From contig CM065680.1 of assembly GCA_017654935.2 (NCBI GenBank), forward strand, positions 36,209,666 through 36,273,665: a stretch of DNA of 64,000 nucleotides, in the 5' to 3' direction. How positions within the stretch are numbered: the first letter of the stretch is position 1; each line of letters starts with the position of its first letter. This DNA is from Phymorhynchus buccinoides (lineage: Eukaryota; Mollusca; Gastropoda; Neogastropoda; Raphitomidae). The notes under the pieces are model-generated. The model saw nothing but the letters and a program-made list of their open reading frames with translations, did not search any database and was not told the origin of the DNA. Below, in pieces: positions 1 to 10,835 of the stretch. The position numbers and the translations under genes are program-made.

Positions 1-110
1 TGACTCTGCCTTTTCCCTTTGCTTTCTATCATCTACTATGTTTCTGACTTATTGGCTTTCTCCTGCCTTTTCCCCCAAAAAATCTTCCAAATAATTTTCT
101 CCTTTGAGCT
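1..110 (-). repeat. Fragment of a dispersed repeat also found in the VWA-gene introns
   Basis: The reverse complement of this stretch aligns by eye, with many small differences, to the intronic sequence around 27,790-27,900 and 37,690-37,800. It also matches 41,640-41,760 directly, inside the inverted arm. The shared landmark is TGACTCTGCCTTTTCC followed by TTTGCTT. It may be a dispersed repeat or a displaced piece of the same locus, and no coding content is seen. Confidence 0.55.
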
Positions 111-269
111 CCTCCAAAATTGGAATGTGTCGGCTGTACGCAGCGGGGAGACCAGTGAAAACTGAAAACCGGACACATACGTACCTTACCCATTATGACC
201 ATATGGCCCGGTAACGCAGAAGAAGAAGACACGAATTTCAGCATCCTTGACAATTAAGCTATTACAAAG

Positions 270-272
<3 letters not shown>

Positions 273-341
<69 letters not shown>
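273..341. repeat. (GA)n microsatellite
   Basis: About 34 uninterrupted AG units. A G-run follows at 391-402. The remaining sequence from 342 to 675 is AT-rich and shows no gene. Confidence 0.95.
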
Positions 342-342
<1 letters not shown>

Positions 343-675
343 GGACATGGACACTGGTTTATTGTCATTACCCGGGGGTCTTTTGACAAGGGGGGGGGGG
401 GGAGGGGCAATAGCATATTATATCATTTGTGTTCGTTCAAATCAACGACAAATCAAATATAACAACATTGAACATCAAAAAAATAACAAAACGCCCGTCT
501 ACTCCTTGTACCACGGGCTTCAAAAACAAAGTACAAAAGCGAATGAAATTTCTGAATGAGAAAACAAAAAGGTGGAACAAATTTAAAAGTTAAGTCTCTC
601 TCGACCATCGACTAATTACTAAACAAAATACTACATGCTTTTCTCAATACAAATAGTTATGTAAGAAAATGAAAT

Positions 676-1150
676 TTAAGTTTGTCTACTCGTTACAAAA
701 TGTCTTAATTTTAGTGCTTCTGAAATGAATTTTGAAATTGCTTTTATTGTATTTTCATTTTCAGATAGTAGCAAAGCGGAAAGCTCGTTTTTCCCTGCTG
801 CTTCCGAATTAAAAAACGTGGTTTTTTTTTTACGAAGTTCATTAAATGAGCTACACTGAAACAGAAAATGTATTTCATCGCCCAAAACAGCACCACACAA
901 AGGACATGGAAAATCTGTGGATATCTCAGACTGAAACCATCGCTTATTTGCGTTGAAACCAAGAGTGCGTAATCTGAATCTTGCATAATTAGCTCGCTGC
1001 CATTTGTCTGTTAACACTTTCAAATAATTTTCGCTTTGAAAGACATATTTAAATGAGTAAAAACATCTATAATTATCATTATGTTCTAAGTCTGCATGCC
1101 AATTCTGTTTAAAGGGGCAGATCAATCGATCTTTGAATGAGAGACTTAGT
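676..1150 (-). pseudogene. LINE reverse-transcriptase C-terminal fragment with zinc-knuckle-like end
   Basis: An open minus-strand frame encodes about 158 residues resembling the C-terminal tail of non-LTR retrotransposon polyproteins. It contains a basic stretch with QRANYARFRLRTLG and then a Cys/His cluster, CPLC...EIHFLFQC, as in the zinc-binding tail that follows the reverse transcriptase in several LINE clades. No polymerase motifs lie upstream, because the frame is interrupted by a foldback element starting at about 1151. This is a 5'-truncated or disrupted copy, unrelated by sequence to the LINE at 1677-4620. The clade cannot be assigned by eye. Confidence 0.6.
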
Positions 1151-1344
1151 GCGATTTTTCTCATGCCAGAGGGCATGACGCTCGTGTGGGGCTAATCCTC
1201 TCTATATTATTAGTTGGGGATAAAGAAAGAGAGAGAGACAGTGAGTGGTCCTACCATCACTCTCTCTCTCACTACGCCCAAGTAAGAAAATCGCGTGATA
1301 AGCCCCTAGTGCATTGACTGCCCTCTGGCGTGACAAATATCGCC
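1151..1344. mobile_element. Small foldback (hairpin) element, MITE-like
   Basis: The sequence from 1151 (GCGATTTTTCTCATGCCAGA) is an imperfect reverse complement of the sequence ending near 1344, including the CCCTCTGGC core. The interior also pairs: GAGAGAGACAGTGAGTGG at about 1231-1248 against CATCACTCTCTCTCTC at about 1255-1270. The whole ~194 bp can fold into one long hairpin. It interrupts the upstream side of the LINE fragment at 676-1150. No clear target-site duplication was identified. Confidence 0.45.
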
Positions 1345-1676
1345 ATAGGTTGACCATTCCAAAATGAATTGCTGCTCGTTTCCAACACCCTGAGATACCC
1401 ACACAATTCCGAAGCCATGTTCCGAAAGGATTGTTTTAATTCTAAAAGCCCATTTTTTCTCCTTTAATTATCTAATTAAATAAGCATCATATCGTATGCT
1501 TGTCTGCATAAACGTGTTTGTGGAAGTTTCAACAGTTTTTAATTAACCAGCATTTTATGCTTTTGACAAAAGTTCTTATGTACAAGGGATACCTTCCAGT
1601 TTCACCATAAAGAATCGTATTTGAAGAGTGAATTGGCACTTGCAGAAAACGTTTCATTGCATATGTGTGGACTATT
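1345..1676. other. Gene-free spacer
   Basis: AT-rich sequence between the foldback element and the LINE. I see no coding frame, RNA gene or clear repeat in it. Confidence 0.6.
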
Positions 1677-3185
1677 TCAATAGATATATTTGGAAGTACA
1701 CCCCATATTTAGAAGTACACCCCTACGTGCTTTGATGGAAAGCCAATGAAGGGATATCAGGACTGGTTGAACATGATGATACTTAGAGACCTTGAGGACA
1801 AGTCTGGCAGCCGAGTTCTGGACTTTTTGAAGCTTGTCAATGAGGTGTTGGGGGCAGCCATACAAGAGTGAATTACAATAATCTAGTTTAGAGAGAACAA
1901 AAGCGCAGACTAGTATTTTAGTAGTATCTATAGACAGGAGATGGCGAATCGTACCAATGCGACGCAGCTCACAGTATGCTGACCGACAGATAGTTTGAAC
2001 TTGTGAGTCAACACTCATATCTTGAGAGATGTGGAAGCCAAGATTTCTAGCAGAAGGAGAAAAAGGTATTTGAGTGTCACAGACAGAGATGGAATCAGGC
2101 TTTGGGTACGAAAGTTTTCTAGATGGAGAGTGGATGAACAAGGCCTCCGTTTTGTCGTCATTCAGCTTCAGTTTGTTTTGTAGCATCCATGATTTGATGT
2201 TGCGAATGCAGAATTCAAGTGAAGATATAGAAGGAAGAATGGTAGATGGGGATACAGGCTTGTGGAGTTGTGTATCATCAGCAAAAGACTGAGAATCAAC
2301 TGAATGAGAAGTGATCAACTCGGACAGGGGTTTAGTGTACATGATGAAGAGGACTGGTCCAAGTACTGAGCCTTGAGGAACCCCACATGTGAGGCCAACC
2401 ATTGCAGAAGATGAGTCATTGATGGAGACAGACTGAGTTCGACCAGAAAGGTAAGACGAGAACCATGACAGAGCAGTGCTTGATATTCCATAGGTGATTT
2501 GAAGCCTCTTAAGGAGTATATGGTGGTCAATAGTATCAAAAGCAGCTGAAAGATCCAAAAGAGTTAATATAGATGCGTCACCAGAGTCAAGAGCTAAGAG
2601 AATGTCATTAGTTACTTTCAACAGTGCCGTTTCAGTGCTGTGAAATGGCCTGTACGCTGATTGTGAACGACTGATGAGTTGATGTTCATTGAGATAGCCT
2701 AGGAGTTGATGAAGAACTAATTTCTCAATGATTTTTGATATGAAAGAGAGGTTGGATATAGGCCTATAGTTGTTGAGAGTGTTTGGGTCAAGGGATGATT
2801 TCTTTAGAAGTGGTTTGACAATGGCAGTTTTGAACACAGATGGAAAGGAGCCAGATGTTAGAGAGTTGTTGACAATATGGGTGAGAGTAGGGAGTAGTTC
2901 ATCAAGATACTCTATGAAAAGTGGCGTCGGTATAGGGTCAATAGGACAGGAAGTGGGTTTAGCTTTTAGAATGATCTTCTTCAATTCAAAGGCAGTAACT
3001 GGCTGAAATTCCAAGAACGTGGATGTTGTTCCTATTTGGTCTAACAGGGTGGTAGGCCTAGGTGTGGAAGAAGCCTGATCAAGTTCGTTTCTGATCAGCT
3101 GGATTTTCTGAACAAAGTAGTCGTTAAAGACATCAGGAAGGTCACTGACAGGGTGGGTGGTAGGGAGAGGGGTGCTTTTTTTCAC
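1677..3185 (-). pseudogene. LINE ORF2 C-terminal part: reverse transcriptase domain
   Basis: This 502-codon frame carries a LINE reverse transcriptase. Visible motifs are IVKPLLKK, NYRPISNLSFISKIIEKLV, SAYRPFHSTETALLKV, LLDLSAAFDTIDHH (first catalytic Asp), GVPQGSVLGP and SQSFADDTQLH (FADD active site), then the thumb blocks LKLNDDKTE and LGFHISQDM. The connection/tail block LDYCNSLLYGCPQ..LHWLSIKAR follows. The normal tail after this block is absent, and the frame ends in unrelated residues encoded by the 19-bp direct repeat. Polymerase catalytic residues are intact. The initiator Met at 3185 is not meaningful, because translation would come from the endonuclease frame. Confidence 0.88.
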
Positions 3186-4620
3186 GCCCCAGTAGTTTGC
3201 TGCAGATAGAAAACAGCCGACTAGAGGTCACTGCATTGTTTATTTGGTCAGTGTAAAAGGAGGATCTTGCTGTCAACACTATGTTCGCTATTTTTCGTTT
3301 CGCAGCGTTGAAGATTTGTTTCGTAATGGTAAGGGGGGTCTTAAGCCATGCTCTTTCAGCTACACACTTTTCTGACTTCGCCGAGTTCAGTTCAGTGCTA
3401 ACTAAAGGGTACCACGGCTCCAGTCTATCGGCACGCACTTGGCGGTGACGTAACGGCGCGTGTGTGTCGATAACGCGAGTGAGAGCGCTGTTAAGGTTGT
3501 TGACCGTGGGGCATGATTCAGGGCAGATAGTCGCGCGCAACTCTGCTTGAAATGCTGATCTATCCATGCCGCGTACATTACGAGACTGTCTGTACGATGG
3601 GGTGTCAGACGGGACAGACAAACATAGTTCACAAACAATACAGAAATGGTCAGAAGCAAGAGATTGAGTGACATGAGTAGAGCGTAGCAAATCATCATCT
3701 GGTCTATAAATTACCCAGTCCAGAATGTGGCCACGTTCATGAGTTGGCTCGGTAACAGATTGACTAAAGTGAAACATATCCAAAGCATTAATCGTCTTAG
3801 TAGTTACAGGGTTATGCTGAGTATCAAAATGAACATTAATGTCTCCTAATATAATACACTTTCCAGAAAGGTTATTACAGTACTCTAAAAGGTCAGGGAA
3901 TTCACTGAGAAACATAGCGTCTGTCAGTTTATTTTTGCGGCTTGGTGGAGGTCGGTATAGGCAGATGAAGTGGACAGGAGAAGACGACGTTGCCAGGCTA
4001 ACGCGAACTGCTTCATCAAAGCTGGGGTGTTGGAAGGGAAAGGCAGTGGAGGTAGAAAGATGCTTGGCCAGAGAGTTCTTAGAGATGAGCGCAATCCCCC
4101 CACTGCGTGAAGGGCGGGGGAAGGAAGAGAGTGTGTAGCCAGATGGTGTCAGGTCAGCACACTTTGCTTCATCGCCTTGTTTTTGAAGCCAGGATTCTGT
4201 TATTACGAAAACATCACAGTCATTGTCCGTAATGAAAGAGTGGATCTCTGCTCGTTTCAGTGGGTCGCTAACAGATCTTGCGTTAAAGAGGGCCAGTTGT
4301 AGACTGTTGGAATCGTTACGTTGTGTTGTACTGGAGGGCCCATTGCTAGTTGGAATACGTATCAGGTTGTCAGGGGAACGCTTGGTTGTACAGCTAGTAT
4401 TTGTACAGTTCAGGGATTGTTCCACAGGATGGCAGTGAGAGGGAGGTAAGGGGTAGGCAGGCAAGGCGTGTCGACCGACCCAGTGTTGGTTGATGTCAGG
4501 CGTTGGCAGCTTAGTGGTGGCCGAATCAGGTCTGTTGCCACACACTGTGCTGATCTTTCTCTGTTTCCGCCGGCCACCACGGTGTTTCCGGACCCGAGGA
4601 AGATGGTATCCAATTCCCAC
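3142..4620 (-). pseudogene. LINE ORF2 N-terminal part: AP endonuclease domain
   Basis: This 492-codon frame holds an endonuclease/exonuclease/phosphatase-family domain, which nicks target DNA for target-primed reverse transcription. Recognisable catalytic blocks, in order, are LALFNARSVSD (Asn), VFVITESWL (Glu), FICLYRPP, ILGDINVHFD (Asp/Asn), ILDWVI and ASDHFCIVCEL (the Ser-Asp-His triad). The first ~110 residues are Pro/Ser/Thr-rich with Cys/His pairs and do not match anything I can name. The frame runs out at REKKHPSPYHPPCQ, where the reverse-transcriptase frame takes over. All catalytic blocks are present, so the inactivating damage here is the frameshift. Confidence 0.85.
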
Positions 4621-4962
4621 TCCTTTGATTGGAGGCAGTCAAGAGACCGCCTCCACTATATCGTCGGGCAGGGTATCACATGACTTTTTACTGTGGATGG
4701 TCACGTGATTTTGGGCCAGTTCTATAGTATGTGGAGGAGCACGTGACCTGCTGGGCGCATCCGAGTTGTCTTCCCTTTGTCATTGAAGTTGTCTGCCCTT
4801 TTTAATTCAGCGTGCGACTCTACATGTAATGTAGGTCCGTGGGTGGATCATTGAGAACTTCATGAATATGCATCAGCCTAACAGATTGGTGACCAGAACG
4901 TATTAGCCTACAGAGTTAGGCTGTGACTGCGTCTCTCTCTCTCTCTCGTTCTCTCTCTCCTC

Positions 4963-5013
<51 letters not shown>

Positions 5014-5144
5014 CTTTTTCTCTGCCTTGCACGGCTTCCAATTTTGTTTCCACATACTATCTCTTTTTGTCTCTGTCTTTCGCCCTGTCTTTTCCGTGCC
5101 TCTCTCCCTGCTCTCTGTCTCTGTCTGTCTCTGTCTGTCTGATT
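4621..5144. other. LINE upstream sequence and (CT)n tract up to the gap
   Basis: No coding frame is recognised at 4621-4929, which may include the LINE 5' untranslated region. A (CT)n-rich tract fills about 4930-5008, and further CT/GT-rich sequence runs to the N gap. Low-complexity sequence probably explains why the contig ends here. Confidence 0.7.
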
Positions 5145-5644
5145 NNNNNNNNNNNNNNNNNNNNNNNNNNNNNNNNNNNNNNNNNNNNNNNNNNNNNNNN
5201 NNNNNNNNNNNNNNNNNNNNNNNNNNNNNNNNNNNNNNNNNNNNNNNNNNNNNNNNNNNNNNNNNNNNNNNNNNNNNNNNNNNNNNNNNNNNNNNNNNNN
5301 NNNNNNNNNNNNNNNNNNNNNNNNNNNNNNNNNNNNNNNNNNNNNNNNNNNNNNNNNNNNNNNNNNNNNNNNNNNNNNNNNNNNNNNNNNNNNNNNNNNN
5401 NNNNNNNNNNNNNNNNNNNNNNNNNNNNNNNNNNNNNNNNNNNNNNNNNNNNNNNNNNNNNNNNNNNNNNNNNNNNNNNNNNNNNNNNNNNNNNNNNNNN
5501 NNNNNNNNNNNNNNNNNNNNNNNNNNNNNNNNNNNNNNNNNNNNNNNNNNNNNNNNNNNNNNNNNNNNNNNNNNNNNNNNNNNNNNNNNNNNNNNNNNNN
5601 NNNNNNNNNNNNNNNNNNNNNNNNNNNNNNNNNNNNNNNNNNNN
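5145..5644. other. Assembly gap, 500 N
   Basis: Exactly 500 N, so a placeholder length and not a measured one. The right contig begins inside the VWA tandem array, 10 bases before a linker exon. Additional array copies and the 5' exons of the gene may be missing here. Confidence 0.99.
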
Positions 5645-5654
5645 CTTTCTTCAG

Positions 5655-5696
5655 AGGCCCCACCACCATCTACTACACCAGTACCAGTACCAGCTG
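5655..5696 (+). CDS. Linker exon A-L1, Pro/Thr-rich hinge
   Basis: A 42-bp exon, phase 1-1, between TTTCTTCAG and GTAAGAAATC. It encodes APPPSTTPVPVPA plus split codons at each end. It would act as a short, extended, possibly O-glycosylated hinge between VWA domains (inferred from composition). It begins 10 bases after the assembly gap, so its upstream partner exon is unknown. Confidence 0.85.
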
Positions 5697-6166
5697 GTAA
5701 GAAATCAACCTTTCTGTCTGTCATGTATCAAAATGTACATAACAATAATCCTATATATACCCATAATCATTTTAATATACAATTATTATGTGTGCCAGTG
5801 CTTGTGTGTGGGTGTATCTGTTGGCATGTGTGTGTTGGTGAAATAAGCATTTGATAGAAGACAAGGAAATGGTGGAGAGAGTATGGCTAGTAGCACTCAT
5901 AACATTGTTCTCCACATGTGTAGAATATATCTGCAATGATGTGAATATTCTGTGTGTGAGTGCATGTGTATGCGGGTGTATCTGCATGTATGTGCGTGTT
6001 GGTTAAATATGGATTTCATAGCAGAGAAGGTACAGCTGGAGGGGTATGGATGGTAGCACTCAAAGCATTGTTCTCCACTTGTGTATATATCCAAAACGCA
6101 TAGACTAATCTTAAAATGTATTTATTCAGTGTGTGTAGGCAAGGCTTCCATACCCTATGTTTTCAG

Positions 6167-6738
6167 AATGCAACAATGCCTTGGTGGACATGGTGTTTGT
6201 GCTGGATGCCTCCACCAGTGTCACGGAGCAAAACTTCCTGGTCATGAAAGACTTCATCAAAGACTTCCTCTTCAATGCCAACATTGACGGGGGCAACGTT
6301 CGTGTGGGTATGATCATCTACAGCACTGAGGACCACCTGCAGTTCAATCTCAACGAATACCAAGACAAATTGTCCATGTTCGTTGCTATTGACAACATTC
6401 CATATCGTCATGGAAGCACCAACACAGCCGATGCTTTGAAAACCATGAGGACTGAGATGTTTACAGCAGCCAATGGTGACCGTCCTGGTGTTCCCAATGT
6501 GGCCATCGTCATCACTGATGGTGTGTCCAACATCAACTCACGTGAGACCATCCCTGAAGCACAAAAAGCACAGGCACAGGGCATCCACATTTATGCCATT
6601 GGCATTGGACTGTCGGACACCACAGAACTGGATGGCATTGCCAGAGAGGCAAACCAGTGGATGAGAACCGTTTCAGTGTGCAAGAGTTCAGTGAGCTGAG
6701 GAACCTGCGATCCAAAGTCTTCTCTGCACTCTGTGAAA
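6167..6738 (+). pseudogene. VWA exon A1, frameshifted by a 5-bp insertion
   Basis: The acceptor (TTTCAG) and donor (GTAAGT) match the other A-type exons, but the exon is 572 bp instead of 567. Five extra bases (AGAGG) after GGCATTGCCAG, near 6645-6649, shift the frame and cause a stop at 6697-6699. The last ~30 residues of the domain, including the closing Cys, are lost. The rest is normal: metal-site motif LDASTS, GSTNTAD and VITDG are all present. This unit lies closest to a contig end, so a consensus error is as likely as a true pseudo-exon. Use of this exon would truncate the protein. Confidence 0.8.
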
Positions 6739-7223
6739 GTAAGTCCATACAAACTAAATCTGAGAGTTTGCTGATGAATAGTCTCTTTTGCCATTTTACT
6801 CACTTTTTTCTCCAGTTTGCAAACATATGGCTAGCAAAATATTACTACTTAATGTGTTGCGGAATGAAACCATTTGTTTGGTGGTTTCTTCATGCATGCA
6901 TGTTATCTGTGTATGTCTGTGAATGGGTGTTGTCTTTGTCCATATGTATTTGTTCGTAGTCATGTTGTATTTCGGCATTACTTTCTTTGCCTGTACATAA
7001 ATATGTTATTGTGTCTATTTTTCTGTGTGAGAAATAGGAAGAAAGAGAAGGGTTGGACATTGGGGGATAAAAGACAAACAGTGGACTTCTTTTTGTAAGA
7101 CTTGTCTGTGTACTTGTTTGTGTTGTCTGTATGTGTAACTCAACAAGGTGGTCTGTATGAACTACTGCATTTATTTAAACTTCACTTTAGCTATAATTAT
7201 TACATGTTGATGTCTTTCTTCAG

Positions 7224-7265
7224 AGGCCCCACCACCATCTACTACACCAGTACCAGTACCAGCTG
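7224..7265 (+). CDS. Linker exon A-L2
   Basis: A 42-bp exon, phase 1-1, identical to the linker at 5655, with a TTCTTCAG acceptor and a GTAAGAA donor. It joins VWA exons A1 and A2. Confidence 0.87.
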
Positions 7266-7735
7266 GTAAGAAATCAACCTTTCTGTCTGTCATGTATCAA
7301 AATGTACATAACAATAATCCTATATATACCCATAATCATTTTAATATACAATTATTATGTGTGCCAGTGCTTGTGTGTGGGTGTATCTGTTGGCATGTGT
7401 GTGTTGGTGAAATAAGCATTTGATAGAAGACAAGGAAATGGTGGAGAGAGTATGGCTAGTAGCACTCATAACATTGTTCTCCACATGTGTAGAATATATC
7501 TGCAATGATGTGAATATTCTGTGTGTGAGTGCATGTGTATGCGGGTGTATCTGCATGTATGTGCGTGTTGGTTAAATATGGATTTCATAGCAGAGAAGGT
7601 ACAGATGGAGGGGTATGGATGGTAGCACTCAAAGCATTGTTCTCCACTTGTGTATATATCCAAAACGCATAGACTAATCTTAAAATGTATTTATTCAGTG
7701 TGTGTAAGCAAGGCTTCAATACCCTATGTTTTCAG

Positions 7736-8302
7736 AATGCAACAATGCCTTGGTGGACATGGTGTTTGTGCTGGATGCCTCCACCAGTGTCACGGAGCAA
7801 AACTTCCTGGTCATGAAAGACTTCATCAAAGACTTCCTCTTCAATGCAAACATTGACGGGGGCAACGTTCGTGTGGGTATGATCATCTACAGCACTGAGG
7901 ACCACCTGCAGTTCAATCTCAACGAATACCAAGACAAATTGTCCATGTTCGTTGCTATTGACAACATTCCATATCGTCATGGAAGCACCAACACAGCCGA
8001 TGCTTTGAAGACCATGAGGACTGAGATGTTTACAGCAGCCAATGGTGACCGTCCTGGTGTTCCCAATGTGGCCATCGTCATCACTGATGGTGTGTCCAAC
8101 ATCAACTCACGTGAGACCATCCCTGAAGCACAAAAAGCACAGGCACAGGGCATCCACATTTATGCCATTGGTATTGGACTGTCGGACACCACAGAACTGG
8201 ATGGCATTGCCAGCAAACCAGTGGATGAGAACCGTTTCAGTGTGCAAGAGTTCAGTGAGCTGAGGAACCTGCGATCCAAAGTCTTCTCTGCACTCTGTGA
8301 AA
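7736..8302 (+). CDS. VWA-domain exon A2 (matrilin/collagen VI-type domain)
   Basis: One exon encodes a whole 189-residue VWA domain, a Rossmann-like fold that binds protein ligands through a divalent metal. Visible features are a first Cys at residue 2 (ECNNALVDMVF) and the metal-ion-dependent adhesion site, formed by DASTS at residues 14-18, Thr85 in GSTNTADAL and Asp118 in ITDGVSN. A closing Cys is at residue 188. Paired terminal cysteines are typical of matrilin- and collagen-like VWA modules and imply an extracellular location. Intron borders are TTTTCAG/AATGC and GAAA/GTAAGT, both phase 1. There is no start codon in this exon; it is internal. The parent protein is unnamed, and matrilin-like or shell/byssal matrix-like proteins are the nearest described types. 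Confidence 0.9.
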
Positions 8303-8773
8303 GTAAGTCCATACAAACAAAATCTGAGACTTTGCTGATAAATAGTCTCTTTTGCCATTTTACTCACTTTTTCTTCCAGTTTGCAAACATATACTAGCAA
8401 AATATTACTACTTAATGGTTGCAGAATGAAACCATTTGTTTGGTGGTTTCGACTTGCATGCATGTTATCTGTGTATGTCTGTGAATGGGTGTTGTCTTTG
8501 TCCATATGTATTTGTTCGTAGTCATGTTGTATTTCGGCATTGCTTTCTTTGCCTGTACATAAATATGTTATTGTGTCTATTTTTCTGTGTGAGAAATAGG
8601 AAGAAAGACAAGGGTTGGACATTGGGGGATAAAAGACAAACAGTGGACGTCTTTTTGTAAGACTTGTTTGTGTTGTCTGTATGTGTAACTCAACAAGGTG
8701 GTCTGTATGAATTACTGCATTTATTTAAATTTCACTTTAGCTATAATTATTACATGTTGATGTCTTTCTTCAG

Positions 8774-8815
8774 AGGCCCCACCACCATCTACTACACCAG
8801 TACCAGTACCAGCTG
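8774..8815 (+). CDS. Linker exon A-L3
   Basis: A 42-bp exon, phase 1-1, identical in sequence to the other A linkers (APPPSTTPVPVPA), joining A2 to A3. Confidence 0.87.
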
Positions 8816-9285
8816 GTAAGAAATCAACCTTTCTGTCTGTCATGTATCAAAATGTATATAACAATAATCCTATATATACCCATAATCATTTTAATATACA
8901 ATTATTATGTGTGCCAGTGCTTGTGTGTGAGTGTATCTGTGGGCATGTGTGTGTTGGTAAAATATGCATTTGATAGAAGAGAAGGAAATGGTGGATAAGG
9001 TATGGCTAGTAGCACTCATAACATTGTTCTCCACTTGTGTAGAATATATCTGCAACGATGTTACTATTCTGTGTGTGAGTGCATGTGTATGCGGGTGTAA
9101 CTGCATGTATGTGCGTGTTGGTTAAATATGGATTTCATAGCAGAGAAGGTACAGCTGGAGGGGTATGGATGGTAGCACTCATAAAATTGTTCTCCACTTG
9201 TGTATATATCCACAACGCATAGACTAATCTTAAAATGCATTTATTCAGTGTGTGTAAGCAAGGCTTCAATACCCTATGTTTTCAG

Positions 9286-9852
9286 AATGCAACAATGCCT
9301 TGGTGGACATGGTGTTTGTGCTGGATGCCTCCACCAGTGTCACGGAGCAAAACTTCCTGATCATGAAAGACTTCATCAAAGACTTCCTCTTCAATGCCAA
9401 CATTGACGGGGGCAACGTTCGTGTGGGTATGATCATCTACAGCACTGAGGACCACCTGCAGTTCAATCTCAACGAATACCAAGACAAATTGTCCATGTTC
9501 GTTGCTATTGACAACATTCCCTATCGTCATGGAAGCACCAACACAGCCGATGCTTTGAAGACCATGAGGACTGAGATGTTTACAGCAGCCAATGGTGACC
9601 GTCCTGGTGTTCCCAATGTGGCCATCGTCATCACTGATGGTGTGTCCAACATCAACTCACGTGAGACCATCCCTGAAGCACAAAAAGCACAGGCACAGGG
9701 CATCCACATTTATGCCATTGGTATTGGACTGTCGGACACCACAGAACTGGATGGCATTGCCAGCAAACCAGTGGATGAGAACCGTTTCAGTGTGCAAGAG
9801 TTCAGTGATCTGAGGAACCTGCGATCCAAAGTCTTCTCTGCACTCTGTGAAA
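9286..9852 (+). CDS. VWA-domain exon A3
   Basis: A 567-bp exon, phase 1-1. It differs from A2 at only two protein positions: Val to Ile in NFLIMKDF and Glu to Asp in EFSDLRNL. The metal-site triad and both terminal cysteines are kept. The acceptor is TTTTCAG and the donor GTAAGTCC. Confidence 0.9.
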
Positions 9853-10323
9853 GTAAGTCCATACAAACAAAATCTGAGAGTTTGCTGATGAATAGTCTCT
9901 TTTGCCATTTTACTCACTTTTTCTTCCAGTTTGCAAACATATGCTAGCAAAATATTACTACTTAATGGTTGCAGAATGAAACCATTTGTTTGGTGGTTTC
10001 GACTTGCATGCATGTTATCTGTGTATGTCTGTGAATGGGTGTTGTCTTTGTCCATATGTATTTGTTCGTAGTCATGTTGTATTTCGGCATTGCTTTCTTT
10101 GCCTGTACATAAATATGTTATTGTGTCTATTTTTCTGTGTGAGAAATAGGAAGAAAGAGAAGGGTTGGACATTGGGGGATAAAAGACAAACAGTGGACGT
10201 CTTTTTGTAAGACTTGTTTGTGTTGTCTGTATGTGTAACTCAACAAGGTGGTCTGTATGAATTACTGCATTTATTTAAATTTCACTTTAGCTATAATTAT
10301 TACATGTTGATGTCTTTCTTCAG

Positions 10324-10365
10324 AGGCCCCACCACCATCTACTACACCAGTACCAGTACCAGCTG
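10324..10365 (+). CDS. Linker exon A-L4
   Basis: A 42-bp exon, phase 1-1, same sequence as the preceding A linkers, joining A3 to A4. Confidence 0.87.
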
Positions 10366-10835
10366 GTAAGAAATCAACCTTTCTGTCTGTCATGTATCAA
10401 AATGTATATAACAATAATCCTATATATACCCATAATCATTTTAATATACAATTATTATGTGTGCCAGTGCTTGTGTGTGGGTGTATCTGTGGGCATGTGT
10501 GTGTTGGTGAAATATGCATTTGATAGAAGAGAAGGAAATGGTGGATAAGGTATGGCTAGTAGCACTCATAACATTGTTCTCCACTTGTGTAGAATATATC
10601 TGCAACGATGTTTCTATTCTGTGTGTGAGTGCATGTGTATGCGGGTGTAACTGCATGTATGTGCGTGTTGGTTAAATATGGATTTCATAGCAGAGAAAGT
10701 ACAGCTGGAGGGGTATGGATGGTAGCACTCATAAAATTGTTCTCTACTTGTGTATGAATCCACAACGCATAGACTAATCTTAAAATGCATTTATTCAGTG
10801 TGTGTAAGCAAGGCTTCAATACCCTATGTTTTCAG

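Larger units (their letters stand above)
1677..4620 (-). mobile_element. Non-LTR retrotransposon (LINE), ORF2 nearly complete
   Basis: Two overlapping minus-strand frames carry, in order, an apurinic endonuclease and a reverse transcriptase, as in one LINE ORF2. The frames overlap at 3142-3185 next to a run of eight T (about 3175-3182), which fits a single-base frameshift in one original reading frame of about 970 codons. The 3' side (low coordinates) stops soon after the LHWL motif. It ends in two copies of a 19-bp sequence (GGGGTGTACTTCYAAATAT on the minus strand, about 1683-1725), so the C-terminal tail is missing or replaced. The domain order and the LDYCNSLLYG..LQKVQNSAARLV block place it in the Jockey/CR1/L2-like group (inferred). 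Confidence 0.85.

Noticed and set aside
247..462. ORFs of repeated Arg-Glu or Ser-Leu across (GA)n/(CT)n tracts (also near 4923, 17,845, 19,116, 25,863, 43,509)
   Set aside because: Produced by dinucleotide repeats, open in several frames on both strands, with no exon structure.
6163..6411. Minus-strand ORFs opposite each VWA exon
   Set aside because: They recur at the same place in every copy as shadows of the conserved plus-strand frame, with no features of their own.
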